A stretch of 58,511 nucleotides of DNA from Bacteroidales bacterium UBA6431 (lineage in GTDB: Bacteria > Bacteroidota > Bacteroidia > Bacteroidales > UBA932): positions 354-58,864 of the forward strand of contig DJOT01000038.1 in NCBI GenBank assembly GCA_002439095.1. The letters run 5' to 3'. Within the stretch, counting starts at the first letter, position 1. Every line of letters starts with the position of its first letter. The position numbers and the translations under genes are program-made. Positions 30,715-39,419 of the stretch are shown piece after piece. The notes under the pieces were generated by a model that saw only the letters and a program-made list of their open reading frames with translations, was not told the DNA's origin and searched no databases.

Positions 30715-31893
30715 ATGTGTATAAAAAAACTTTTCGGGGCGGCCGCCGTGTTGCTCGCCGTCCTGTGCTCATGTGATTCACGTAAGGATGAACCGGAGAC
30801 TCCTCCGGAGCCGCCTGTCCAAGCTGTTGACTTGACAGCTGACGGGAAGTATGCAAACTGTTTCATCGTCTCAGAGGCCGGGACTTATGATTTCGCGGCT
30901 TTCCGTCCTGACGGGACGGAGGTTTCCGGCATCGCCTCGGCGGACTGGCTCTGGTCTGAAGGCGGTTCAGCAGCTGCGGCTCTTGTGCAGGATGTCTCTT
31001 ATTCGGATGGACGTATCAGGTTCACGGCTTCTTCAGGACGCGGCAACGCCCTCATCGCCGCTCTTGATGCTGATGGTGAGATAGTCTGGAGCTGGCATAT
31101 CTGGATGACGGAGCAGCCGTCTTTGCAGACCATGGACAACGGCACGGTTTTCATGGACCGCAATCTTGGGGCGACGGCCTCCAGGCCTTCTGGCGGGGCT
31201 GCCACCTACGGACTTAAGTACCAGTGGGGCCGCAAGGATCCCTTCTATGGCGGTGCCGCCAACGAGACGGACAGGGATGATAGCGGAAATTTCATCTACC
31301 AAGCATTCGACAGGGCTAAAGGTTATACCGTGTTCAACCCCTCTCTTGGCCGTGAGTGGTCCACGGTGCTTTGCAGTGCACAGACAGGTACTGTGGATTA
31401 TGCCGTGAAACACCCTTCTGCATTTATCTACACCACGCCCGAGATCTATGGTGACGAGGCAGACGTGCGCGACTGGATGTGGGTGAGAAACAGTTACTTG
31501 TGGTCAGCCAAGAGTACCGGGGCAAAGACGGCCTACGACCCGTGTCCGGCGGGGTACCGTGTCCCTGATGACGATGCCTGGGAGGGTACCGGCTACTACA
31601 ACATCTTTGATAAGGGTGACGGTGGCAAGACCCACACCACCGCTGCCGGTGAAGTGTTCTGGTGGCCTCTGTGCGGTACACGCTGGGGAGACAAGGATGC
31701 GGGCCGGCTCGGCTATGTGTATTAGGCCGAGAATGGCGGCCAGTTGATCAGCTGGATGCGGACCACCAACATGTGCGGCACCAATGCGGCCTGTTTCTAC
31801 ACCCTCGGCGGCACCTATGCCGATGCAAGCTACGGGATGTACCGGGCCCACGGCGGGGCTGTCCGCTGTGTCCAGGAGCAGGATGCCGAGTGA
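30715..31893 (+). pseudogene. Surface lipoprotein of the Fib_succ_major type, interrupted by an in-frame TAG
   Basis: A lipoprotein signal (MCIKKLFGAAAVLLAVLCSC) starts 12 bp after the serA terminator. The body has the motifs of the Fibrobacter-major-paralogous/surface lipoprotein fold: FMDRNLGATA near 145, YQWGRKDPFYGG near 165, YDPCPAGYRVP near 280. An in-frame TAG at 31723-31725 cuts the protein after RLGYVY (336 aa). The same frame then continues for 55 codons (AENGGQLISWMRTTNMCG ... YRAHGGAVRCVQEQDAE) to TGA at 31893, closing with the VRCVxE ending expected of the family. The gene was therefore complete until recently. TAG serves as a normal stop elsewhere in the window, so a nonsense mutation or sequencing error is likelier than recoding. 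Confidence 0.8.
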
Positions 31894-31950
31894 CGGGATG
31901 GTTTTTGTCCGGTGAAAAGCCGTTTTGCCGGATGAAACGCTTGATAATGC

Positions 31951-31991
31951 AAAAATGTCCGGCAGAACAGCATTCTGCCGGACATTTTTTT
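31951..31991. terminator. Bidirectional rho-independent terminator
   Basis: A perfect 17-bp stem (31951-31967/31973-31989) with core ATGTCCGGCAGAA, loop CAGCA, with A-run before and T-run after. It separates the convergent lipoprotein genes. Confidence 0.9.
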
Positions 31992-32009
31992 ATCCAGTCG
32001 GGTGGCAGT

Positions 32010-32756
32010 TTACTTTACTTCCAACCCGTCGATTTTTCCGGTGAAGGCTCCGTGGAAATCGGTCCCGTCATCGATTTTGAGACGGACATCGATGGTGTAG
32101 GTCTTGTCATCGTTTACGGCGACAGTCATCTTGCCGGAGACGAGTTTGTTAGTCTTGTTGTTGTAGTAGAAGTAACTGTACATCTTTCCGATGGTCTGGC
32201 CTGCCTGCTCATCGGTAACGGTGTATGTACCCGGCTGGAGGTATGTAGCCGTTGTGTTGACAAAGTCGTAGATGTCCAGAGAGAGCTCATAGTCCTGACC
32301 GTTCTCTTCGGTACGCAAGGTTACGCTGAAGTTAGGGGTCGCTCCGCCATATTGACGGCCTGATGCGCGGTCGGCATCGAACTGCACTGCCGGGATGTCG
32401 GCTGTGGTGGCCTTCTCCACGAAGAGAGACACTCCGTTGTTGCCCTGGGCCGCTACGGCGAACTGGTACTCGGTGTTCGGCTCAAGTCCGCTCACCGTCA
32501 CGGTCGAGGTTTCGTTGGCGTGTGCCGGAGTTCCGTTGAGGAGAATCTCTTCAGCTGTGGCGACTTCCGCGTCAGAAGCATAGAGGACGTAGGAGCACTT
32601 GTAGGCGTTTGAAGGATTGATTGTGAATGTGAGAGACTTGCTCTCCGCGCTCTCGAGGGTGGCGCTTACCTCTGTGGCGGCCTCTTCTTTGCTGCAGCCG
32701 GTGAATACTGCGGCTACAGCCAGAGCGGCCAGTGCTGAATAAACTGTTTTCTTCAT
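32010..32756 (-). CDS. Exported lipoprotein with an Ig/Fn3-like region
   Basis: The 248-residue protein has a lipoprotein signal (MKKTVYSALAALAVAAVFTGC, Cys21 in SKEE context). A fibronectin type III-like stretch follows (SKSLTFTINPSNAYKCSYVL, VSGLEPNTEYQFAVAAQG, split), then a second beta-rich domain (PNFSVTLRTEENGQDYELSL ... KTYTIDVRLKIDDGTDFHG) that I do not recognise; it may be a carbohydrate-binding or DUF-type module. It is 22 bp downstream of the fimbrillin-like gene and ends at the shared terminator, so it is the last gene of that operon. Function unknown; an outer-surface location is likely. Confidence 0.75.
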   Translation of the reverse strand: MKKTVYSALAALAVAAVFTGCSKEEAATEVSATLESAESKSLTFTINPSNAYKCSYVLYASDAEVATAEEILLNGTPAHANETSTVTVSGLEPNTEYQFAVAAQGNNGVSLFVEKATTADIPAVQFDADRASGRQYGGATPNFSVTLRTEENGQDYELSLDIYDFVNTTATYLQPGTYTVTDEQAGQTIGKMYSYFYYNNKTNKLVSGKMTVAVNDDKTYTIDVRLKIDDGTDFHGAFTGKIDGLEVK

Positions 32757-32778
32757 AATGATATTGTGTTTGAAGTTT

Positions 32779-34479
32779 CTAGAAGCAGAACACCGCTCTG
32801 GTGTCTGAAAGGCCGAAAGTGCTGTAGCTGATTACGGAGAAGCTTCCGTATGTCAGCACCTGCCTTGCGGCGTAGGAGATGGTCCCGTCTGTGAAATATC
32901 CCCAGCTGAAAGATGAGGACCAGAGGGCGTTGTTGGTCGGGGCGTGCAGGTCCCTGTCTGACTCCGGCAGTTTGGAAAGCAGCGCGTCAAGGTTGGCGAC
33001 CATGGCACCGCAGTGGTCGATGCTGACCTCAAAATCCCCGCCGCCCTGGAAGTCAATGGCGTTCTCCACAGTGATGTCAGCCTTTCCGAGGTTGCGGAAC
33101 ACATCCATCAGCTGCCCTACAGAAGGAAGATACCATCCTGAGTTCGGGAATGAAGGCAGGGCTGTCGTGTTGGCGAAGTCTGCGGTTGCGGCGAATGCCG
33201 GGTACCAGCCTTTCTTGATGTCTTCGGCCCTGCGGGTGCGGATTACCACATTGTTCTGGTATCCGTTGATGTCGGCATCGTTGAGTTTGAATGAGTTGGC
33301 GTAACTCTCCTTGTCCACCACGAAAGGGAGAGTCATCCCCGGGTAGGCGGGATCTTCTTCGTTCTCGTTGCGGTTGCCGTTGTCCTTGCCCTCAGGGTAG
33401 TCATCGAACCATTTCATGTCGGTAGATTTCTTGTATCGCGGCATCTTGGCTGAGAGCACGAGGGCGTGCACATTGCCCAGGAGTGCTTTTTCAGCATCGG
33501 AGATGCGTGATTTGTCGGTCTGGAATATGATGCCGGCGGCTCCTGCCGGGGCTTTGCCGTCTTCAAGGCTTGCTGCTGCCTCTGCCGGGAGTATGCTGCC
33601 GTCGCTGTAGACTATGTCGCCGATGCTCAGCTCGCGTGTGCCGCCGTCCACGGCACCCTTGCCGGCCTTGACGAGGCTTGCAGTGCCGCTCTTCCCGTCG
33701 AGGGCCACTTCAAATGATTTGCTCTCGCCGGCATCGGTGTAACTTACTGTGATTTTTGAGCCGTCACTTTTTGGAACATAGTAGAATGCCTTGTATGATG
33801 ACACTCCGCACGGCTTCACTTCCTGTCCGTCCAGAGTGGCCTTGATGCCGGTATAGCTTGACGGAGTATTGTAGCTGAAGCCGTCGGCGGTGGTGTAGCG
33901 CGTCCCGTCGGTCAATTCCCACATTGCAATCGCGAGGAGGTGGTCGAGGGCCGTGTCGATTTTGAGCGCGGCATCAGTCTTGACAGGATTGACCTCGGCG
34001 AAGCAGATGTCGTTCCTGCGTACAGAAGAATAGTCGCTCTGGTCGAGGACATATTTGCCGGAGCCGAGCAGGGGGAGGAAGAAGTCGGCGGCATTGTCTG
34101 CGGAATAGTCCACCACAGCGGAGGCGTTCTGCCTATATGGGGTGTAGACAAAGCAGATTTCCTCGCCGTTCACTTTGACAGTCTTCTCGCTGGTCCAGGA
34201 CTGTCCATCGTATGTCAGAGGGATGTTCTCGGCCACGGCCTGACCGTCCCGGAGCAGGAACACTCCGGCCTGATCGCCCGCGGTGAAGCTTCTGGCCCCG
34301 ACTTTTTCCCCGTCTGCGGAGAGGAAGCCGTTGTCGGAAAGTACTGTCTCAAGAGGAAGTTCCGTCTCCGGATCGGTCTCTTTTTTGTCACATCCGGCAA
34401 GGATGGAGCCTGCAAGAAGGAATGCCAGCATGCCCGGCAATACCGGACAGCGGCGCAGATTAAGCGCTGAGATTTTCAT
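32779..34479 (-). CDS. Fimbrillin-like (Mfa-like) lipoprotein with C-terminal DUF1566-type domain
   Basis: The 566-residue lipoprotein (signal to LAGSILAGC, Cys30) has an N-terminal fimbrillin pattern: FTAGDQAGVFLLRDG, LTYDGQSWTSEKTVKV, FVYTPYRQ and a DHLLAIAMWELTDG segment, as in Mfa/FimA-type pilins. The C-terminal 220 residues carry WYLPSVGQLMDV and LWSSSFSWG, typical of the DUF1566/Lcl C-terminal module. Such proteins form or cap short fimbriae or act as adhesins on the surface. Unlike major FimA pilins there is no obvious Arg-gingipain cleavage motif, so it is probably a tip or minor subunit. It heads a two-gene operon; a -7 box lies at 34507-34514. Confidence 0.78.
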   Translation of the reverse strand: MKISALNLRRCPVLPGMLAFLLAGSILAGCDKKETDPETELPLETVLSDNGFLSADGEKVGARSFTAGDQAGVFLLRDGQAVAENIPLTYDGQSWTSEKTVKVNGEEICFVYTPYRQNASAVVDYSADNAADFFLPLLGSGKYVLDQSDYSSVRRNDICFAEVNPVKTDAALKIDTALDHLLAIAMWELTDGTRYTTADGFSYNTPSSYTGIKATLDGQEVKPCGVSSYKAFYYVPKSDGSKITVSYTDAGESKSFEVALDGKSGTASLVKAGKGAVDGGTRELSIGDIVYSDGSILPAEAAASLEDGKAPAGAAGIIFQTDKSRISDAEKALLGNVHALVLSAKMPRYKKSTDMKWFDDYPEGKDNGNRNENEEDPAYPGMTLPFVVDKESYANSFKLNDADINGYQNNVVIRTRRAEDIKKGWYPAFAATADFANTTALPSFPNSGWYLPSVGQLMDVFRNLGKADITVENAIDFQGGGDFEVSIDHCGAMVANLDALLSKLPESDRDLHAPTNNALWSSSFSWGYFTDGTISYAARQVLTYGSFSVISYSTFGLSDTRAVFCF

Positions 34480-34506
34480 TATACACTACTTTATTAGCGG
34501 TTGGCG

Positions 34507-34514
34507 CAAATATA
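34507..34514 (-). promoter_or_regulatory. -7 box for the fimbrillin-like operon
   Basis: Minus-strand TATATTTG, exact TAnnTTTG match, 27 nt before the ATG at 34479. Confidence 0.55.
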
Positions 34515-34551
34515 TGAAAAAAACTACCAAAACGGATGTCTGAAAACGAAA

Positions 34552-34582
34552 AATCCGCAGGCGGGAGAAACCGTCTGCGGAT
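34552..34582 (-). terminator. Terminator of the lipoprotein gene at 34601
   Basis: Stem ATCCGCAGRCGG (34553-34564/34571-34582, one G-T pair). On the minus strand it is followed by TTTTTCGTTTTC. Confidence 0.75.
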
Positions 34583-34600
34583 AAAGTGATTAAGCTGCAG

Positions 34601-35842
34601 CTACTTTCCAGCGGTGAAATTGAGCGTCACGCTGAACTCCGTGGTGGTGTTCCAGAGCGTCCCGAGGTCGGAAGGCTTGCTGAGGCCGAAGTACTTCAGG
34701 GCAGTGTAGATCATCTCTGCCGTGTCCTTTTGCTCCGGATCCTGAAGCATGCCTTCCACTACCTTGTCAAGGGTCGGGAGAGCCGGGATGAACGCCTGCA
34801 TCAAAGGATCGAGGATGGTCTTGTCGGCAGTGACTGACAGGCCGCCTTCCGCTGCCGAGTATTTGAGAGTGACACCGCTGTTCATAATGTCAATCAGCAC
34901 GGCGGCAAGTTTCTGGATGTCGATTCCGTATTCCTTGAGATCAGTGAGATCCTGCATCAGCTCTTCAAGACTTACGACTTCCGAGTCATCGCCTGCGGCT
35001 GCGGCGATAGTGGCAGGGTCTGGAACGAGGTGCAGGTATCCGTCGTAGGCATACCAGAGGGCGCAGCCTATGGCCGGCAGTTCCGCCCAGTTGTTGTGGC
35101 TGGCATTGAACTCATAACCGTCCTTGCCGACTGCAGGGCCGTTTATTTCCGGTGCTTCATCTCCGGCGTAGTATTTTGCGGTGAAGTTGCCGTCTTCGAG
35201 CAGGGAGATCCTGTCGAGCAGGTTGGCTATTGCCGAGCCGCCGTAGATTTTCGCGAGGCTTTCAATAGGGGCGATTTTCTCCTCCTGCCCCGGAACGGTC
35301 CATTTCAGCACGAGAGGCGAGTTTGCAGGAGTCTTGTCTGCGGCGATGTCCGCCTTGCGCAGGATGTCCCACTTGCCTGCAAGGCCTCCCCGGTATTCTT
35401 CCGCTACGGAAGTGGCCACATTGACTGTGATCTTTCCATCGAGCGTGACGTTGCCTTCCGCTTTAAGGAAGTATACGGCCGGGACTTGATTGTTCTTGGT
35501 GAGATTGATCTTCGGTGCGGTGAGGGCTGATGTGCCGTAGAAGTCATAGGATTTCCCGTCTTCCGTCTTGGCCATCTCCACAGTGAGGGTGACTTCCTCG
35601 TATCCCGGGATGAAGTTGTCGAGTTTCAGGCTGGCCTTGTCGGCGGCGCTGGCAGTCAGCTGAACCGTACCTCTGGAGCTCGTGACTCCGTTGACGCTCA
35701 GCGCGGCGTTGCCGCTTTCTTGACTGATTTCTCCGGCCGGAAGCTCTTTCCAGCTGTTGTCTGCATTGTTCTCCTTGTTGCAGGAGACTGCCATAAGCAG
35801 AGAGGCTGCCGCAGCTATGGCGGCAAAAACTTTCAGTTTCAT
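34601..35842 (-). CDS. Exported lipoprotein, possibly DUF4925-type
   Basis: A 413-residue lipoprotein (signal MKLKVFAAIAAAASLLMAVSC, abridged; Cys21). The N-terminal third is beta-rich (LSVNGVTSSRGTVQLTAS, GKITVNVATSV), followed by a helical and beta segment around AGKWDILRKADIAAD and a C-terminal region with repeated leucine helices. It reminds me of the DUF4925 lipoprotein family of Bacteroides, but I cannot confirm this. No catalytic motif is seen. It is monocistronic: a -7 box at 35862-35869 and its own terminator at 34552-34582. It is divergent from the DUF1015 gene. Confidence 0.7.
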   Translation of the reverse strand: MKLKVFAAIAAAASLLMAVSCNKENNADNSWKELPAGEISQESGNAALSVNGVTSSRGTVQLTASAADKASLKLDNFIPGYEEVTLTVEMAKTEDGKSYDFYGTSALTAPKINLTKNNQVPAVYFLKAEGNVTLDGKITVNVATSVAEEYRGGLAGKWDILRKADIAADKTPANSPLVLKWTVPGQEEKIAPIESLAKIYGGSAIANLLDRISLLEDGNFTAKYYAGDEAPEINGPAVGKDGYEFNASHNNWAELPAIGCALWYAYDGYLHLVPDPATIAAAAGDDSEVVSLEELMQDLTDLKEYGIDIQKLAAVLIDIMNSGVTLKYSAAEGGLSVTADKTILDPLMQAFIPALPTLDKVVEGMLQDPEQKDTAEMIYTALKYFGLSKPSDLGTLWNTTTEFSVTLNFTAGK

Positions 35843-35861
35843 AGCATTTCAAAATTTGCGG

Positions 35862-35869
35862 CAAATATA
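35862..35869 (-). promoter_or_regulatory. -7 box for the lipoprotein gene at 34601-35842
   Basis: Minus-strand TATATTTG, exact TAnnTTTG match, 19 nt before the start codon. Confidence 0.55.
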
Positions 35870-35900
35870 GTAATCTTTCGGAATCGTGGAGTGCTCCCGT

Positions 35901-35932
35901 TTTGGTTTTGTGACAAAATGTTATTATCTTCG
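35901..35932 (+). promoter_or_regulatory. Promoter of the DUF1015-recQ-dnaG-metG run
   Basis: TTTG (35901-35904) and TATCTTCG (35925-35932, one mismatch to TAnnTTTG) are spaced by 20 bp; the ATG is at 35956. Confidence 0.6.
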
Positions 35933-35955
35933 GTAATATATTCAATAAATCGCTT

Positions 35956-37197
35956 ATGGTACGCGTTAAACCTTTTGCGGCATTGCGCCCGCCAAAAAAC
36001 ATCGTCACTCAGGTGGCGGCCCCTCCGTATGATGTCCTCAACTCTCAGGAGGCCGCAAAGATGGCCGGGGAGAAGTCCCTGCTGCATATCACAAAGCCTG
36101 AAATTGATTTCGACCCGATCCTTCCGGACCATGATCCCCGCGTCTACGACGAGGCTGTCAAGAATTTCCGGGAGTGGCAGAAGCGGGGCTGGCTGGTCCG
36201 TGACCCGAAGCCTTGCTATTATGTGTACGCGCAGACAATGGATGGCCGTACCCAGTACGGACTTGTGCTCTGTGCGCATACCGATGACTATGCCTCCGGG
36301 CGGATCAAGAAACATGAGCTCACCCGCAAGGACAAGGAGGACGACAGGATGGTGCATGTGCGCATCCAGAATGCCAACATAGAGCCTGTCTTCTTTTCCT
36401 ATAAGGACAATCCCGAGCTGGCCGCCATCGTGGCCAAAGCTGTGGAAGCACCGTCGGAATACAAGTTTACGGATGAGAACGGATTCGGACACGAGTTCTG
36501 GGTCATCAGCGACGATGCGGCGATAGCCCGCATATCGGAGATATTCTCCAAAGACATAGATGCTTTCTATGTGGCTGACGGTCATCATCGTACGGCTGCC
36601 GCCGCCCGTGTGGGAGCTGAGAAGAAGGCTCAGAACCCGAACCATACGGGAGATGAGGAATACAATTTTTTCATGGCCGTATGTTTTCCGGAGAGCCAGC
36701 TCAAGATAATAGATTACAACCGTGTGGTAAAGGATCTCAACGGGATGACTCCGGAGGAGTTCCTGGACAGGCTGTCAGAGGATTTTGACGTGGAGTTCAA
36801 GGGGACGGAAGAGTATCACCCGTCAGGGCTTCACAATTTCTCCATGTATCTCGGGGGCGGATGGTATTCCCTCACGGCCAAGCCGGGACGTTATGATGAT
36901 TCGGATCCGATAGGGGTGCTGGATGTGACTGTGCTTTCAAGTCTAGTGCTTGACAAGCTTTTGGGCATCAAGGATTTGCGTACAGACAAGAGGATTGATT
37001 TCGTGGGCGGCATCAGAGGCCTCGGAGAGTTGAAGCGGAGAGTGGACAGCGGAGAGATGAAAGTGGCGTTCGCCCTTTATCCGGTGTCCATGAAGCAGCT
37101 GATCAACATCGCCGACAGCGGCAAGATAATGCCACCTAAAACCACCTGGTTCGAGCCTAAACTCAGATCCGGACTTGCCATACATACATTAGACTGA
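35956..37197 (+). CDS. DUF1015 family protein
   Basis: A 413-residue DUF1015 protein recognised by its opening (VRVKPFAALRPPKNIVTQVAAPPYDVL, given here in part), the block SLLHITKPEIDFDP, the signature ADGHHRTAAAARVG near 210 and the terminal PPKTTWFEPKLRSGL block. The DGHHR motif suggests a metal or phosphate site, but no activity is established. In other Bacteroidales that I recall, it directly follows serC-serA; here a 5-kb lipoprotein block separates them. recQ starts 5 bp after its stop, so it heads a long co-transcribed run. Confidence 0.9.
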   Translation: MVRVKPFAALRPPKNIVTQVAAPPYDVLNSQEAAKMAGEKSLLHITKPEIDFDPILPDHDPRVYDEAVKNFREWQKRGWLVRDPKPCYYVYAQTMDGRTQYGLVLCAHTDDYASGRIKKHELTRKDKEDDRMVHVRIQNANIEPVFFSYKDNPELAAIVAKAVEAPSEYKFTDENGFGHEFWVISDDAAIARISEIFSKDIDAFYVADGHHRTAAAARVGAEKKAQNPNHTGDEEYNFFMAVCFPESQLKIIDYNRVVKDLNGMTPEEFLDRLSEDFDVEFKGTEEYHPSGLHNFSMYLGGGWYSLTAKPGRYDDSDPIGVLDVTVLSSLVLDKLLGIKDLRTDKRIDFVGGIRGLGELKRRVDSGEMKVAFALYPVSMKQLINIADSGKIMPPKTTWFEPKLRSGLAIHTLD

Positions 37198-37202
37198 CGA
37201 TT

Positions 37203-39419
37203 ATGAGACCTGACTCGGCGCAGATTCACAAGACTCTCAAGGAGTTCTTCGGCTACGACACTTTCAAGGGCGACCAGGAAGCGGTCATCCGTCATCTGAT
37301 TGGTGGCGGAGACTCCTTTGTACTCATGCCTACCGGTGGCGGAAAATCTCTCTGCTATCAGCTCCCGGCTATCCTTATGGACGGGACGGCCATTGTGATA
37401 TCTCCGCTGATCGCGCTGATGAAGAACCAGGTCGATCTGCTGCGTGGGTTTGAGGCCGGGTCTGGCAGCATTGCGCATTTCCTTAATTCTTCCCTCTCCC
37501 GCCAGCAGATGGATGTGGTTCGGGAAGACCTACTCGCGGGGAGGACAAAACTTCTCTATGTGGCTCCCGAGTCTCTCACCAAGGAAGAGAATGTGGCGCT
37601 GCTGCGTGAGGTGAAGATTTCTTTCTATGCCGTGGACGAGGCGCACTGCATATCCGAGTGGGGCCATGATTTCCGCCCGGAGTACAGACGTATTCGTACT
37701 CTGGTGGATCAGATCGGCAGGGCGCCGATAATCGCCCTCACCGCTACCGCCACTCCGAAGGTGCAGAGCGACATACTCAAGAATCTCGGGATTCCGGACG
37801 CCACGGTGTTCAAGTCCTCGTTCAACCGTCCCAACCTCTACTATGAGGTGCGGGACAAGGTCGAGCCGGAGAAGGACATCATCAAGTACATCCGGCAGAA
37901 TCCGGGAAAGTCCGGAATAATATATTGCCTCAGCCGCAAGAAGGTCGAGGAACTTTCGCAGCTGCTCAACATCAACGGGGTCAAGTCCTTGCCTTATCAT
38001 GCCGGGCTTGATGCCAAGACGCGGGCCGAGAACCAGGACCGTTTCCTTATGGAGGATGTGGACGTGATCGTGGCCACTATAGCGTTCGGGATGGGCATCG
38101 ACAAGCCGGATGTGCGTTTCGTGATACATTACGACATTCCGAAGAGCATAGAGAGCTACTATCAGGAGACGGGCCGGGCGGGTCGTGACGGGCAGGAGGG
38201 CAACTGCATAGCATACTACAGTTATAAGGATGTACAGAAACTGGAGAAATTCATGCAGGGCAAGCCTGTGTCCGAGCAGGAGATAAGCCGCCAGCTGCTT
38301 TCTGAGGTGGTCGCTTACGCGGAGTCCGGCCAGTGCCGCAGGAAACTGCTGCTCAATTATTTCGGCGAGGACTATGGGGCGGACAACTGCGGGTGCTGTG
38401 ACAACTGCCTGCATCCGAAGCCTACTTTTGACGGCCGGGCGGAGATGAAACTTGTCATCGACCTCATAGAGTCTTTGCCGGAACATTTCAAGCTTGATCA
38501 TCTTGCGAATATACTCGCCGGAGTGTCCAATTCCATCATCAAGTCCTACCGCCACGATGAACTGAAGTTTTTCGGGGCGGGGGCGGAGCATTCCGAGAAG
38601 TTCTGGTGCGCCGTGATCCACCAGGGGCTGATAGCAAGGCTTCTGGGCAAGGAGATAGAGACATACGGGCTCATTTTCGTCACAGATTCGGGCCGTGAAT
38701 TCGCGCGGGCTCCATGGAAGATCGAACTGGTCGAGGACAGGGTTTTCTCGGGCGGGAGTGATTCCGATGATGACGAATGTGAAGACTCGGCCGCAGCATC
38801 TGCCGCCATGCGTTCAGGCGGGGGCGGAGACCCCGTGCTGCTGTCGATGCTAAAGGATCTTCGTAAGGATCTTTCCCGCCGGCTCAAGCTTCAGCCGTGG
38901 ATCATCTTCAGCGACCCTTCGCTTGAGGACATGTCGATCCTTTACCCGGAGACGTTCGAGGAACTCAAGAATTGTCAAGGTGTAGGGGAGGGCAAGGCCC
39001 GCAAGTTCGGGGAAGAGTTCATCAGCCTTATCAAAAGATATGTTGAGCAGAACGACATAGTGCGTCCTGACGACTTCGTGCTCAAGACCACGCCGAGCAA
39101 ATCGGCCGACAAGCCTTTCATCATCCAGAGCATAGACCGCAGAATGTCGCTTGAGGACATAGCCGAGGCCCGTGATATGGACATGGAGGAGCTCATGGGT
39201 GAGATCGAGGCCATAGTCGCCAGCGGCATGAAACTGAATCTTGACTATTATATAGAGGAGACGCTTGACCCTGAAATCGTCGAGGACATATATAGGTATT
39301 TCAAGGAAGATGCCACTTCCGACGATGTGCAGGCGGCCATGGACGCGCTCGGCCCAGACTACTACGAAAACGAGATACGCCTTGTGCGCATAAAGTTCCT
39401 TTGTGAGATAGCATCGTGA
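37203..39419 (+). CDS. recQ: ATP-dependent DNA helicase RecQ
   Basis: The 738-residue superfamily 2 helicase unwinds DNA 3' to 5' in recombination and fork repair. Motifs: GYDTFKGDQEAVI (motif 0), PTGGGKSLCYQ (Walker A, about 42-52), DEAHCISEWGHDFRPEY (DEAH plus the RecQ loop), TATATPKV, AFGMGIDKPDVRFVIH and the arginine finger region QETGRAGRDG. An RQC zinc site (C-x-R-K, NCGCCDNC) follows near 380-405, and an HRDC-like region near 580-620. A further ~100 residues lengthen the C-terminus as in related Bacteroidota enzymes. It overlaps dnaG by 4 bp. Confidence 0.96.
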   Translation: MRPDSAQIHKTLKEFFGYDTFKGDQEAVIRHLIGGGDSFVLMPTGGGKSLCYQLPAILMDGTAIVISPLIALMKNQVDLLRGFEAGSGSIAHFLNSSLSRQQMDVVREDLLAGRTKLLYVAPESLTKEENVALLREVKISFYAVDEAHCISEWGHDFRPEYRRIRTLVDQIGRAPIIALTATATPKVQSDILKNLGIPDATVFKSSFNRPNLYYEVRDKVEPEKDIIKYIRQNPGKSGIIYCLSRKKVEELSQLLNINGVKSLPYHAGLDAKTRAENQDRFLMEDVDVIVATIAFGMGIDKPDVRFVIHYDIPKSIESYYQETGRAGRDGQEGNCIAYYSYKDVQKLEKFMQGKPVSEQEISRQLLSEVVAYAESGQCRRKLLLNYFGEDYGADNCGCCDNCLHPKPTFDGRAEMKLVIDLIESLPEHFKLDHLANILAGVSNSIIKSYRHDELKFFGAGAEHSEKFWCAVIHQGLIARLLGKEIETYGLIFVTDSGREFARAPWKIELVEDRVFSGGSDSDDDECEDSAAASAAMRSGGGGDPVLLSMLKDLRKDLSRRLKLQPWIIFSDPSLEDMSILYPETFEELKNCQGVGEGKARKFGEEFISLIKRYVEQNDIVRPDDFVLKTTPSKSADKPFIIQSIDRRMSLEDIAEARDMDMEELMGEIEAIVASGMKLNLDYYIEETLDPEIVEDIYRYFKEDATSDDVQAAMDALGPDYYENEIRLVRIKFLCEIAS

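Noticed and set aside
31723..31725. TAG as a recoded sense codon (pyrrolysine or suppressor)
   Set aside because: TAG ends other intact genes here (5263-5265, 58175-58177), and no recoding machinery or element is seen.
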